A stretch of DNA of 33,719 nt from Lachnospiraceae bacterium. Lineage in GTDB: Bacteria > Bacillota > Clostridia > Lachnospirales > Lachnospiraceae. Shown piece by piece: positions 16,120 through 23,303 of the stretch (its first letter is position 1; every line of letters begins with the position of its first letter). A program made the position numbers and the translations under genes. Below the pieces are notes generated by a model. That model was not told the origin of the DNA. It ran no database searches and saw nothing but the letters and a program-made list of their open reading frames with translations. Location of the stretch: contig JAJQCG010000111.1 of assembly GCA_021202815.1 (NCBI GenBank), forward strand, positions 1 to 33,719, read 5' to 3'.

Positions 16120-16773
16120 ATGGCGGAGGAGATGAGTATCCGGGAGTATATCCGCAGAAAACCGCGGGAGGATGGCTTTGAAACGGCCATGTTTATCTAT
16201 CAGTCCGCGCTTGCTCAGATGAACAGCCGCATCGAGGTGCTGAACAATGAGCTGAACCATGTATATTCCTACAATCCGATTGAGTATGTGAAATCACGTC
16301 TGAAGACGCCGGAGAGCATCATGAAGAAGCTGCGGAAGCAGGGGCATGATGTCAGTATCGACGATATGATCGAGTATGTCAATGATATCGCAGGCGTGCG
16401 GATTACCTGTTCGTTTTTCTCCGAGATCCAGTTCCTGGCGGCGATGCTCGCGCGGCAGGATAATCTTTCTGTGCTCAGTATCAAGGATTATCTGGGGCAT
16501 CCAAAGGAAAGCGGATACAAGAGCTATCATATGCTGCTCCTCGTTCCGGTTGCGTTGGCCGATGCTGTCGTGCCCACGAAGGTGGAGGTTCAGATCCGGA
16601 CGATGGCAATGGATTTCTGGGCAAGCCTTGAGCATAAGATCTATTATAAATATGAAGGAAACGCCCCGGATTATTTTGCGCGGGAGCTTCGGGAGTGCGC
16701 TTCGATTATCTCAAAACTTGACGCGAAGATGATGTCGCTGAATGACGCGATGAAAAAGATGGACGGCGAGTAA
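16120..16773 (+). CDS. Small alarmone synthetase (GTP pyrophosphokinase, RelQ-like)
   Basis: The 217-residue protein is a single-domain RelA/SpoT synthetase that makes (p)ppGpp from GTP or GDP and ATP, without hydrolase or ACT regions. Diagnostic segments are NPIEYVKSRLKTPESIMKKL, DIAGVRITCSF, GYKSYHMLLLVPV and VEVQIRTMAMDFWASLEHKI, the last two forming the pyrophosphate transfer and nucleotide sites. ATG 16120 is chosen because GGAGGT lies at 16105-16110; an upstream in-frame start at 16072 lacks a ribosome site. In Firmicutes such enzymes respond to cell wall stress. The next gene encodes a nucleotide-regulated pyrophosphatase-like protein. Confidence 0.94.
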   Translation: MAEEMSIREYIRRKPREDGFETAMFIYQSALAQMNSRIEVLNNELNHVYSYNPIEYVKSRLKTPESIMKKLRKQGHDVSIDDMIEYVNDIAGVRITCSFFSEIQFLAAMLARQDNLSVLSIKDYLGHPKESGYKSYHMLLLVPVALADAVVPTKVEVQIRTMAMDFWASLEHKIYYKYEGNAPDYFARELRECASIISKLDAKMMSLNDAMKKMDGE

Positions 16774-17032
16774 ACACCCGCCGTCCATCTCCTATAGATG
16801 AGGAGTGCCCCGGCAATACGGATGCCGGGGCTATTATGAAAAAATCTGTCTATCTGTCTGTGAAAATCAATGTATCTTTGATCTGCAATTACTATAGCAA
16901 TAAAATGTGAACAAAGTATGAATAAACTTTTAATATACTGTAAATCTGGACAAAAACAGGGAGAAACATCGAAAATTAATGTGCAAAATAGATAAATCAA
17001 GACTGAGAGGCAGAAGCCTGATTTCATGCATA
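16774..17032 (+). other. AT-rich intergenic stretch with hairpins after relQ
   Basis: A perfect 9-bp GCCCCGGCA/TGCCGGGGC hairpin with a 7-base loop lies at 16807-16831 but lacks a T-run, so it may protect the relQ 3' end or act as a weak terminator. A second stem (GACGGCG / CGCCGTC) spans the relQ stop codon. From 16840 onward the DNA is AT-rich with no credible coding frame and no riboswitch that I recognise. Confidence 0.5.
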
Positions 17033-17061
17033 TTGTAAAAAATGCTAAAAGGTGCTATGAT
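17033..17061 (+). promoter_or_regulatory. Promoter of the DHH-CBS pyrophosphatase gene
   Basis: TTGTAA (17033-17038) and TATGAT (17056-17061) are 17 bases apart, 23 bases before the start. Confidence 0.72.
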
Positions 17062-17084
17062 AAACCCATGCAGGGAGGAAGACT

Positions 17085-18737
17085 TTGGATATGGCATTGA
17101 CGAAATCGCCCATCTATGTGATCGGGCATAAAAACCCGGATACGGACTCGATCTGTTCGGCGCTGGCTTACGCGGAACTGAAAAACAGGCTTTATGGAGG
17201 TGGATACTGCGCAGCGAGGGCAGGACAGATTAACCAGGAGACGCAGTATGTGCTGAATTTTTTCCAGGTGCAGGCGCCGGTTTACATACCGGATGTCATG
17301 ACGGACGTGAGCGATATGGAGATTCACAGGACGGAAGGCGTCTCCGGAGAGATATCCCTCAAAAAAGCCTGGAATATGATGCGGGAGCAGGGAGTCGTGA
17401 CGCTGCCGATCACACAGGGGCAGAAGCTGCAGGGGCTGATTACGATCGGTGATATTGCCAACGCCTATATGGACGTGTACGACAACTGTATCCTGTCCGT
17501 GGCGAAGACCTCCTATCGGAATATTCTGGAAACCCTGGATGCGGAGTTGCTGATCGGGGATATCGATGCGACCTTTGACCGGGGAGCCGTTGTCATTGCG
17601 GCGGCAAATCCGGACGTGATGGAGGATCACATCAGTGAAGGTGATATGGTCATTCTTGGAAACCGCTACGAGTCGCAGCTTTGCGCGATTGAGATGAATG
17701 CGGCCTGCATCATTGTCTGCATGGAGGCGAAGGTTTCCCGCACGATCCGGAAGCTGGCGCAGGAGCATGGCTGCAGTATCATTGTGACGCCGCATGATAC
17801 CTTCACGGTGGCGCGCATGATCAATCAGAGCATGCCGATTTCCCATTTTATGAAAAGAGAGGGTCTCATCACCTTCCGGGTGAACTCGAAGACGGAAGAT
17901 ATCCGCGGGATCATGGGTGAAAAACGCCACCGTGATTTTCCGATTCTTGACCTGGAGGACAATTATATCGGCATGATTTCCCGTCGGAATCTGCTGAATC
18001 TGCGCAAAAAGCGCGTGGTGCTGATGGATCACAATGAGGCGGGGCAGACCGTGGACGGCATCGGTTATGCGGAGATTCTGGAGATTATCGATCATCACCG
18101 GATCGGTACGCTCGAGACACTCGAACCGGTCTATTTCCGCAACCAGCCGCTCGGCAGCACGGCGACGATCGTCTATCAGATGTATCAGGAGAACGGCATG
18201 GAGATTTCGAAAAAGATTGCTGGGCTTTTGATGGCGGCGATCATCTCCGATACGCTGATGTTCCGCTCCCCGACCTGTACGGCGGTGGATCGTGCGGCGG
18301 CGGAGAAGCTCTCTGAGATCTGCGGCGTGGAGATCGAGGAGTTTGCGATTGACATGTTCAGCGCGGGCAGCGATATGAGTTCCCGCAGCGCGAAGGAAAT
18401 TTTTGAACAGGATAAGAAGAAATTCGACGTCGGCGAGATTTCCTTTATTGTATCGCAGATCAACAGCATGAACGCCATTGAGCTGGGCGAGGTGAAGGAA
18501 AAGCTCGTACCTTACCTGACGGAGCACTTCGAGGATCTGGGCGTGGATATGTGCTTTGTAATGCTCACGCACATTGTGAAGGAGAACACGGAGCTGCTCT
18601 GCTTTGGCTCCGGCGCGGAGGAGACGGCGATCGAGGCCTTCCAGCTGAAAGAGGATGCGAAACCGCTCGTCCTGAAGGGGCTTGTGTCGCGCAAGAAGCA
18701 GCTGATTCCGAGTCTGGTAACGGTGCTGCAGAAATAA
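17085..18737 (+). CDS. Putative manganese-dependent inorganic pyrophosphatase with CBS/DRTGG insert
   Basis: The 550-residue protein is a family II pyrophosphatase. GHKNPDTDS (14-22), DHNE (315-318) and DHHRIG (336-341) are the metal-binding motifs of the DHH domain, and the C-terminal 150 residues form DHHA2, ending with SRKKQLIPSLVTVL and its substrate Arg/Lys pair. A regulatory insert between residues 75 and 300 contains two CBS segments around a DRTGG domain; in characterised clostridial enzymes these bind adenine nucleotides and tune activity. It hydrolyses PPi to drive biosynthesis. TTG 17085 is preferred because GGAGG lies 6 bases upstream; ATG 17091 is the alternative. It lies next to the alarmone synthetase gene. 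Confidence 0.93.
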   Translation: MDMALTKSPIYVIGHKNPDTDSICSALAYAELKNRLYGGGYCAARAGQINQETQYVLNFFQVQAPVYIPDVMTDVSDMEIHRTEGVSGEISLKKAWNMMREQGVVTLPITQGQKLQGLITIGDIANAYMDVYDNCILSVAKTSYRNILETLDAELLIGDIDATFDRGAVVIAAANPDVMEDHISEGDMVILGNRYESQLCAIEMNAACIIVCMEAKVSRTIRKLAQEHGCSIIVTPHDTFTVARMINQSMPISHFMKREGLITFRVNSKTEDIRGIMGEKRHRDFPILDLEDNYIGMISRRNLLNLRKKRVVLMDHNEAGQTVDGIGYAEILEIIDHHRIGTLETLEPVYFRNQPLGSTATIVYQMYQENGMEISKKIAGLLMAAIISDTLMFRSPTCTAVDRAAAEKLSEICGVEIEEFAIDMFSAGSDMSSRSAKEIFEQDKKKFDVGEISFIVSQINSMNAIELGEVKEKLVPYLTEHFEDLGVDMCFVMLTHIVKENTELLCFGSGAEETAIEAFQLKEDAKPLVLKGLVSRKKQLIPSLVTVLQK

Positions 18738-19049
18738 TGCATTCTCCAGAACAGAGCGCCTTGAGACTGCCGATTGTGTTATCGGACTGAGGAGTGATGT
18801 ACGTTTGGTTCCGGTTTTCATAAAGAAGACGTCTGTGGGGCTTATCGCGGCATTTTTTCATACAGAGTATAATTACAAAGAAGAACTTCAGGAAACCACA
18901 GTTTTTGCGGGCAGAATCACAAAGATTGTGGCTTTTCTGAGGGAAAATTTCCGGTTAAACGAAGTTAATTGTCATATGGATAAATGGAAGAGATATTTTC
19001 CTTATTGAGAAAAGATATTATTAATTCCTGTATTTTCGCATATAGTTAG
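18738..19049 (+). other. Gene-free stretch between the pyrophosphatase gene and the feo promoter
   Basis: No convincing gene is seen. The only same-strand frame of note (TTG 18805 to 19008) lacks family features. A weak CACAA/TTGTG hairpin followed by CTTTT near 18918-18935 could terminate the upstream transcript. The 3' end is AT-rich and leads into the feo promoter. Confidence 0.45.
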
Positions 19050-19078
19050 TTGACTTTAACAAAAGTTAGCTATATAAT
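19050..19078 (+). promoter_or_regulatory. Promoter of the feo operon
   Basis: TTGACT (19050-19055) and TATAAT (19073-19078) are 17 bases apart. The promoter is embedded in TTAG-type repeats (GTTAG at 19045 and 19065, TTAAC at 19057) that resemble half-sites of metal-dependent repressors. Confidence 0.87.
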
Positions 19079-19090
19079 ACTGGATGTAAA

Positions 19091-19105
19091 TGATAGTCGT
19101 TTTCA
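19091..19105 (+). promoter_or_regulatory. Candidate Fur box in the feo leader
   Basis: TGATAGTCGTTTTCA matches the 7-1-7 Fur consensus TGATAAT-N-ATTATCA at 11 of 14 positions. It lies just after the expected transcription start of an iron-uptake operon that itself ends in a fur-family gene. Confidence 0.6.
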
Positions 19106-19141
19106 ATAACATGCCTGCGATCAGGAGAAAAGAGGGAGCAT

Positions 19142-19354
19142 ATGGCAGTAGCACTCATGAATATTGGTGAGAGACGTGTGGTAAAGGGCGTCCGCGGGAA
19201 AGACGAAGTGATCCGCCACCTGGTGGACATGGGCTTTGTGGCCGGCGCAGTCGTGGAATGCGTTGCGGATACCCCGGGAGGGAAGATTCTTCTCGTGAAG
19301 GGTGTGCGCGTCGCGCTTGACAGAGGGCTTGCGTCCAAGATCATGGTGGCCTGA
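19142..19354 (+). CDS. feoA: FeoA-family small protein (first copy)
   Basis: The 70-residue SH3-like protein contains GVRGKDEVIRHLVDMGFVAGAVVE and ends GVRVALDRGLASKIMV, the FeoA pattern. FeoA proteins are cytoplasmic and are thought to interact with the FeoB G-domain or channel. It leads an operon of feoA-feoA-feoB-Cys-rich peptide-fur. The two FeoA copies are clearly different in sequence, so they probably have distinct roles rather than being a recent duplication. Confidence 0.93.
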   Translation: MAVALMNIGERRVVKGVRGKDEVIRHLVDMGFVAGAVVECVADTPGGKILLVKGVRVALDRGLASKIMVA

Positions 19355-19379
19355 TGAGAACGGCAGGAAGGAGAACAGT

Positions 19380-19601
19380 ATGCAGACTTTGAGAGAAGCA
19401 AAGGTAGGGAGCACAGTGAAGGTCGCGAAGATCAGCGGCTCCGGTCCGATCAAGCGCCGCATCATGGATATGGGTATCACGAAGGGCGCTGAGATCTACA
19501 TCCGCAAGGTGGCGCCGCTCGGCGATCCGGTCGAAGTGACGGTCCGTGGATATGAGCTGTCTCTGAGAAAAGAGGATGCACAGATGGTGGAGGTCGAGTA
19601 G
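19380..19601 (+). CDS. feoA: FeoA-family small protein (second copy)
   Basis: The 73-residue protein has LREAKVGSTVKVAKISG, the FeoA hallmark SGPIKRRIMDMGITKGAEIYI, and PVEVTVRGYELSLRKEDAQMVEVE. It is closer to the canonical stand-alone FeoA than the first copy. It begins after AGGAAGGAG, 25 bases from the first feoA stop, and is followed by a weak terminator-like hairpin before feoB. Confidence 0.95.
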   Translation: MQTLREAKVGSTVKVAKISGSGPIKRRIMDMGITKGAEIYIRKVAPLGDPVEVTVRGYELSLRKEDAQMVEVE

Positions 19602-19612
19602 ACCATCAAAAT

Positions 19613-19635
19613 GCTGCAAAATGCAGCTTATTTTT
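19613..19635 (+). terminator. Weak intra-operon terminator or attenuator between feoA and feoB
   Basis: The stem GCTGCA/TGCAGC with a 3-base loop is followed by TTATTTTT. The short stem suggests partial read-through into feoB rather than a full stop. Confidence 0.45.
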
Positions 19636-19644
19636 AAGAATATT

Positions 19645-19662
19645 GGTTAGAATGAACTAACC
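19645..19662 (+). promoter_or_regulatory. Palindrome GGTTAG-N6-CTAACC before feoB
   Basis: This perfect 6-6-6 palindrome lies 14 bases before the feoB start. TTAG/CTAA arms are typical of DtxR/IdeR-type operators, so it may be a second metal-responsive site, or it may act as an RNA hairpin affecting feoB translation. Confidence 0.45.
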
Positions 19663-19676
19663 ACGAGGAGGAAAAA

Positions 19677-22193
19677 ATGGCGATGAAAATTGCACTTGCC
19701 GGAAACCCGAACTGCGGCAAAACGACTCTGTTCAATGCACTGACTGGCGCGAACCAGTACATCGGAAACTGGCCGGGCGTTACCGTTGAGAAGAAGGAAG
19801 GAAAACTGAAGGGACATTCGGATATTGTCATCACGGATCTCCCGGGTATTTATTCGCTTTCTCCGTATACGCTGGAGGAAGTGGTAGCGAGAAACTATCT
19901 GATCAATGAGCGTCCGGACGCGATTCTGAACATCATTGACGGAACGAATCTGGAGCGCAACCTCTACCTCTCCACGCAGGTGGTCGAGCTGGGGATTCCG
20001 GTCGTCATGGCGGTCAATATGATGGATCTGGTCGAGAAAGCGGGAGACAAGATCTATATTGACAGGCTGAGCGAGCAGATGGGCTGTGAAGTCGTCGAGA
20101 TCTCCGCGCTGAAGGGCACCGGTATCACAGAGGCGACCGAGAAGGTCGTCAAGGCCGCAGAGTCAGGAGCGGCGCAGCAGATCGTACATAAATTTGATAA
20201 AAAGGTCGAGGACGCGCTGAACTCTATCGAGGAAAAGCTCGGAGACAGCGTAGAGGATGCGCAGAAGCGCTTCTTCGCGATCAAGCTCCTCGAGAATGAC
20301 AGCAAGATTGCGGAGCAGATGAAGAGTGCACCGGATGTGTCGGCGGAGCTCTCCGCCATCGAGGAGGCCTTTGACGACGACTCCGAGAGCGTGATCACGA
20401 GCGAGCGCTACGAGTATATTTCTTCTATTATAGGAAGCTGCATGAAGAAGGCGGCAGGAAATAAGGAGAAGCTGTCTACGTCGGATAAGATTGACCGTAT
20501 TGTGACCAATCGTATCCTGGCACTGCCGATCTTTGCGCTGATCATGTTCCTGGTCTATTATATCGCAATGTCCACGATCGGCGCGGCGGCGACTGACTGG
20601 ACGAACGACAATCTGTTTGGTGACGGTTTCCATCTCTTTGGTATGGGCACGGCGCAGTACGAGGAAGTTTCCGAGGAGTATGGCGGAGCTGCGGAGATCG
20701 TGAACGGTTTCGCGGCGGACGCGGGAGTGGATGAGATCGCGGACGCACTCGACGAGGAAGCGGAGGACTATGATCCGGAAGCGGCTGTTGGCGCAGTGAC
20801 AGAGCTGGTCGCCATGTACAGCGCCGGTGATGTAGTTACCTATGAAGTAGAGGATGAGGAGACGCTCGAGATTTCCGAGGCGGAGGCTTCCTATGAAGAA
20901 CTCACGGAGGCGGCCGCAGTTCTGGAAGCTTATGGCTATGAATCGCCCGACCCGGCAGATTATGGCACCTTCATCCCGAGTATTCCGGATGCAATCGCCG
21001 GTGTGCTGGAGTCTGTGAACTGCGCGGAGTGGCTGTCCGGTCTGATCCTCGACGGTATCGTTGCCGGTCTCGGTGCAGTGCTTGGTTTTGTGCCGCAGAT
21101 GCTGGTGCTCTTCTTCCTGCTGGCGATTCTGGAATACTGCGGATACATGGCGCGTATCGCCTTTATCCTGGATCGTATTTTCCGCAGGTTTGGTCTGTCC
21201 GGAAAATCCTTCATCCCGATGCTGGTCAGCATGGGCTGCGGCGTCCCGGGTATCATGGCGAGCCGGACGATAGAGAATGAAAAAGACCGCCGGATGACGA
21301 TCATTACTACGACCTTTATCCCCTGCGGCGCGAAGGTGCCGTTCATCGCGATGATCGTCGGGGCGCTACTGGGCGGAAATCCGCTCATCGCGACAGCCTG
21401 CTACTTCATGGGCGTAGCGGCGGTGATCTGCTCCGGCATTATCCTGAAGAAGACGAGCGTCTTCGCGGGCGATCCGGCTCCCTTCGTCATGGAGCTTCCG
21501 GCCTATCATATGCCGACGATCGGCTCGATCCTGCGCAGCACCTGGGAGCGCGGCTGGTCCTTCATCAAGAAAGCCGGTACGATCATCACGCTGTCGACGA
21601 TCGTGATCTGGTTCACGACCTACTTCGGCTTTGCTCCGGACGGCTTCCGTATGCTGGCTGAGGAGGAGATCGACTACAGCATCCTGGCGACGATCGGAAA
21701 TGCGATTGCCTGGATCTTCATCCCGCAGGGCTGGGGCAACTGGCAGGCGGCGGTGGCCTCTATCACAGGCCTTGTGGCGAAGGAAAATATCGTCGGCACG
21801 CTCGGCATCCTCTACGCGAACGGCGAGGGCAGCGTGTGGCAGAACATGGCGGCGGCTTTCGGCGGAGCCAGCGGCAGCACGACGGCGGTCGGCTACTCCT
21901 TCCTGCTCTTCAACCTGCTCTGCGCACCGTGCTTTGCGGCGATGGGCGCGATCAAGCGTGAGATGAACAGCGCGAAGTGGTTCTGGATCGCGATCGGTTA
22001 TCAGTGCGGTCTGGCCTATCTGGTGTCCCTGGTCGTATACCGGATCGTCGGCCTGTTCACCGGCGAATGCGGCTTTGGTATCTTTACAATTATTGCAATC
22101 GCGATTATTATAGGATTTATCTACCTGCTGTTCCGGCCGATGCCGAAGGAGAAGAGCAGCAGAGTGCAGGTGAAAGGAATGGCGAAGGCGTAA
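19677..22193 (+). CDS. feoB: Ferrous iron transport protein B
   Basis: The 838-residue membrane GTPase imports Fe(II). The N-terminal G-domain shows GNPNCGKT (9-16), DLPG and NMMD, followed by a helical GDI-like domain to about residue 270. The membrane part has two Gate domains: GCGVPGIMASRT with a central Cys, and LLCAPCFAAMGAI in the second. Between the first and second transmembrane helices (about 310-435) there is an acidic insert of some 125 residues, rich in Glu, Asp, Ala and Tyr, that the E. coli-type protein lacks and that should face outward. GAGGAGG precedes the start. The stop overlaps the next start by one base (TAATG). Confidence 0.96.
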   Translation: MAMKIALAGNPNCGKTTLFNALTGANQYIGNWPGVTVEKKEGKLKGHSDIVITDLPGIYSLSPYTLEEVVARNYLINERPDAILNIIDGTNLERNLYLSTQVVELGIPVVMAVNMMDLVEKAGDKIYIDRLSEQMGCEVVEISALKGTGITEATEKVVKAAESGAAQQIVHKFDKKVEDALNSIEEKLGDSVEDAQKRFFAIKLLENDSKIAEQMKSAPDVSAELSAIEEAFDDDSESVITSERYEYISSIIGSCMKKAAGNKEKLSTSDKIDRIVTNRILALPIFALIMFLVYYIAMSTIGAAATDWTNDNLFGDGFHLFGMGTAQYEEVSEEYGGAAEIVNGFAADAGVDEIADALDEEAEDYDPEAAVGAVTELVAMYSAGDVVTYEVEDEETLEISEAEASYEELTEAAAVLEAYGYESPDPADYGTFIPSIPDAIAGVLESVNCAEWLSGLILDGIVAGLGAVLGFVPQMLVLFFLLAILEYCGYMARIAFILDRIFRRFGLSGKSFIPMLVSMGCGVPGIMASRTIENEKDRRMTIITTTFIPCGAKVPFIAMIVGALLGGNPLIATACYFMGVAAVICSGIILKKTSVFAGDPAPFVMELPAYHMPTIGSILRSTWERGWSFIKKAGTIITLSTIVIWFTTYFGFAPDGFRMLAEEEIDYSILATIGNAIAWIFIPQGWGNWQAAVASITGLVAKENIVGTLGILYANGEGSVWQNMAAAFGGASGSTTAVGYSFLLFNLLCAPCFAAMGAIKREMNSAKWFWIAIGYQCGLAYLVSLVVYRIVGLFTGECGFGIFTIIAIAIIIGFIYLLFRPMPKEKSSRVQVKGMAKA

Positions 22194-22342
22194 TGGGAAC
22201 TCTGGTAGTGGGTCTGGTGGTCCTGGCCATAGTAGCGGCGGCGATTCGCAGCATCTGGAAGGATCACAAGTCCGGAAAGGGCTGCGCGGGCTGCAGCCAT
22301 GGCTGTGGAGGCTGCTCGAAATGCGGGACGATGAAAGACTGA
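22193..22342 (+). CDS. FeoB-associated Cys-rich membrane protein
   Basis: This 49-residue peptide has an N-terminal transmembrane helix (MGTLVVGLVVLAIVAAAIRS) and a tail with five Cys in CAGCSHGCGGCSKC, the pattern of FeoB-associated Cys-rich proteins. Its ATG shares one base with the feoB stop, so translation is coupled. The tail lies where it could handle Fe(II) at the channel exit, but its role is unproven. Its end overlaps fur by 22 bases. Confidence 0.92.
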   Translation: MGTLVVGLVVLAIVAAAIRSIWKDHKSGKGCAGCSHGCGGCSKCGTMKD

Positions 22343-22743
22343 TCCGCGTTGCGCGGGAAAAGGATAAAATACTGGATATGTTTCGCAGCAGAGGCATGCG
22401 GATCACGAGGCAGCGCAGGCTGATTCTCGACATTGTATTCGAGCAGGAGTGCACGAGCTGCAAGGAGATCTACTACCGCGCCGCGAAACGGGACAAAAAT
22501 ATCGGTATCGCGACTGTTTACCGCATGGTAAATGTGTTGACGGAGCTCGGCGTGTTCCGCACGAATACGCCCTACCGGCTCGACCAGGCGTATCAGACGA
22601 AAACGCACGGCTGTCGCGTGATCCTGAAAGACCAGAATGAGGTGGAGTTAAGCGGCGAGGAGCTGCTTGATGTGCTGACGGAAGCACTGAGCCGGAAAGG
22701 CTGCGAGGGCAGCCCGGAGATTGATCGGGTCGTGCTGATGTAA
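22321..22743 (+). CDS. Fur-family metalloregulator
   Basis: The 140-residue protein has the Fur winged-helix: MFRSRGMRITRQRRLILDIVF and TSCKEIYYRAAKRDKNIGIATVYRMVNVLTELGVF. The dimerisation half is shortened and unusual: instead of the HHDH metal motif it reads KTHGCRVILKDQNEVELSGEEL, and the CxxC structural zinc pairs are missing. It may therefore sense iron differently or be a divergent member (Fur, Zur or PerR cannot be separated). ATG 22321 has GGAGG at 22307-22311. Location at the end of the feo operon, with a Fur-like box at the front, suggests feedback control. Confidence 0.88.
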   Translation: MRDDERLIRVAREKDKILDMFRSRGMRITRQRRLILDIVFEQECTSCKEIYYRAAKRDKNIGIATVYRMVNVLTELGVFRTNTPYRLDQAYQTKTHGCRVILKDQNEVELSGEELLDVLTEALSRKGCEGSPEIDRVVLM

Positions 22744-22780
22744 AAAAACATAATGTGAAATGATTTGATAAAGCGGGAGA

Positions 22781-22810
22781 CGGCAGATCGAAAGGTCTGC
22801 CGCCTTTTTT
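22781..22810 (+). terminator. Terminator of the feo-fur operon
   Basis: CGGCAGATC / GGTCTGCCG (one G-T wobble) with a GAAA tetraloop runs into CCTTTTTT, 38 bases after the fur stop. Confidence 0.92.
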
Positions 22811-22849
22811 GCTTTTGCGGGAAACCCGGAATGAAACGCAGCGGCCTTT

Positions 22850-22861
22850 CATAAGATAGAG
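22850..22861 (+). promoter_or_regulatory. Candidate sigma-K-type sporulation -10 element
   Basis: CATAAGATAGAG, identical to 2541-2552, fits CATA-N3-TA and lies 25 bases before the PrcB_C lipoprotein start and after the feo terminator. An AC dinucleotide at 22836-22837 could be the -35, though spacing is short. Confidence 0.5.
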
Positions 22862-22886
22862 CAAAGCGTATGAATGAGGTGGCGGT

Positions 22887-23285
22887 ATGCGGAGGTGGTG
22901 TCTGTTGCTCTTGACAATCCTGCTGCTGGCCGGCTGCGGGGTGGAGACACAGAGCGATGAGAAGCTGGAGGATCTGGATTTTACAGTGCTGGATGTGGAG
23001 GCGATTCCGGAGGAACTGCGAAATGTGCTCGAAGAAAAGAAGAACGAGCCGTTTCAGGTAACATACGAGGACGAGGGTTACCTCTATATCTGCGCAGGCT
23101 ATGGGGAGCAGGAGACGAGCGGCTACAGCATCGCGGTGCAGGATCTCTATCTGACCGGAACCGCGATCTGCGTGGATACGGAGCTGCTGGGGCCGGGAAA
23201 GGATGAGAACGCCGCACAGTCCGTGACCTGTCCGTATATCGTGCTGAAGCTGGAATATCTGGATAAACCGGTTATTTTTGAGTAG
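22887..23285 (+). CDS. PrcB_C-domain lipoprotein
   Basis: The 132-residue protein has a lipoprotein signal (MRRWCLLLLTILLLAGC, lipobox LAGC with Cys17). The domain after residue 50 fits the PrcB C-terminal fold: PFQVTYEDEGYLYICAGYGEQ, GYSIAVQDLYLTGTAICVDTELLGP, VTCPYIVLKLEYLDKPVIF. In Treponema PrcB is part of a protease complex; clostridial copies have no proven role. It precedes the DUF3794-LysM gene by 18 bases and shares a candidate sporulation promoter, so a spore-envelope job is inferred. Confidence 0.8.
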   Translation: MRRWCLLLLTILLLAGCGVETQSDEKLEDLDFTVLDVEAIPEELRNVLEEKKNEPFQVTYEDEGYLYICAGYGEQETSGYSIAVQDLYLTGTAICVDTELLGPGKDENAAQSVTCPYIVLKLEYLDKPVIFE

Positions 23286-23303
23286 GAAAGGCAGGAATGT
23301 GAA

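Noticed and set aside
16832-17032. Possible riboswitch in the AT-rich leader of the pyrophosphatase gene
   Set aside because: No conserved aptamer core is recognisable and the stretch has little G+C-stable structure.
18805-19008. A + strand frame of 67 codons starting with TTG before the feo promoter
   Set aside because: It has a GAGGAG 10 bases upstream but no family resemblance, and its composition looks like intergenic DNA.
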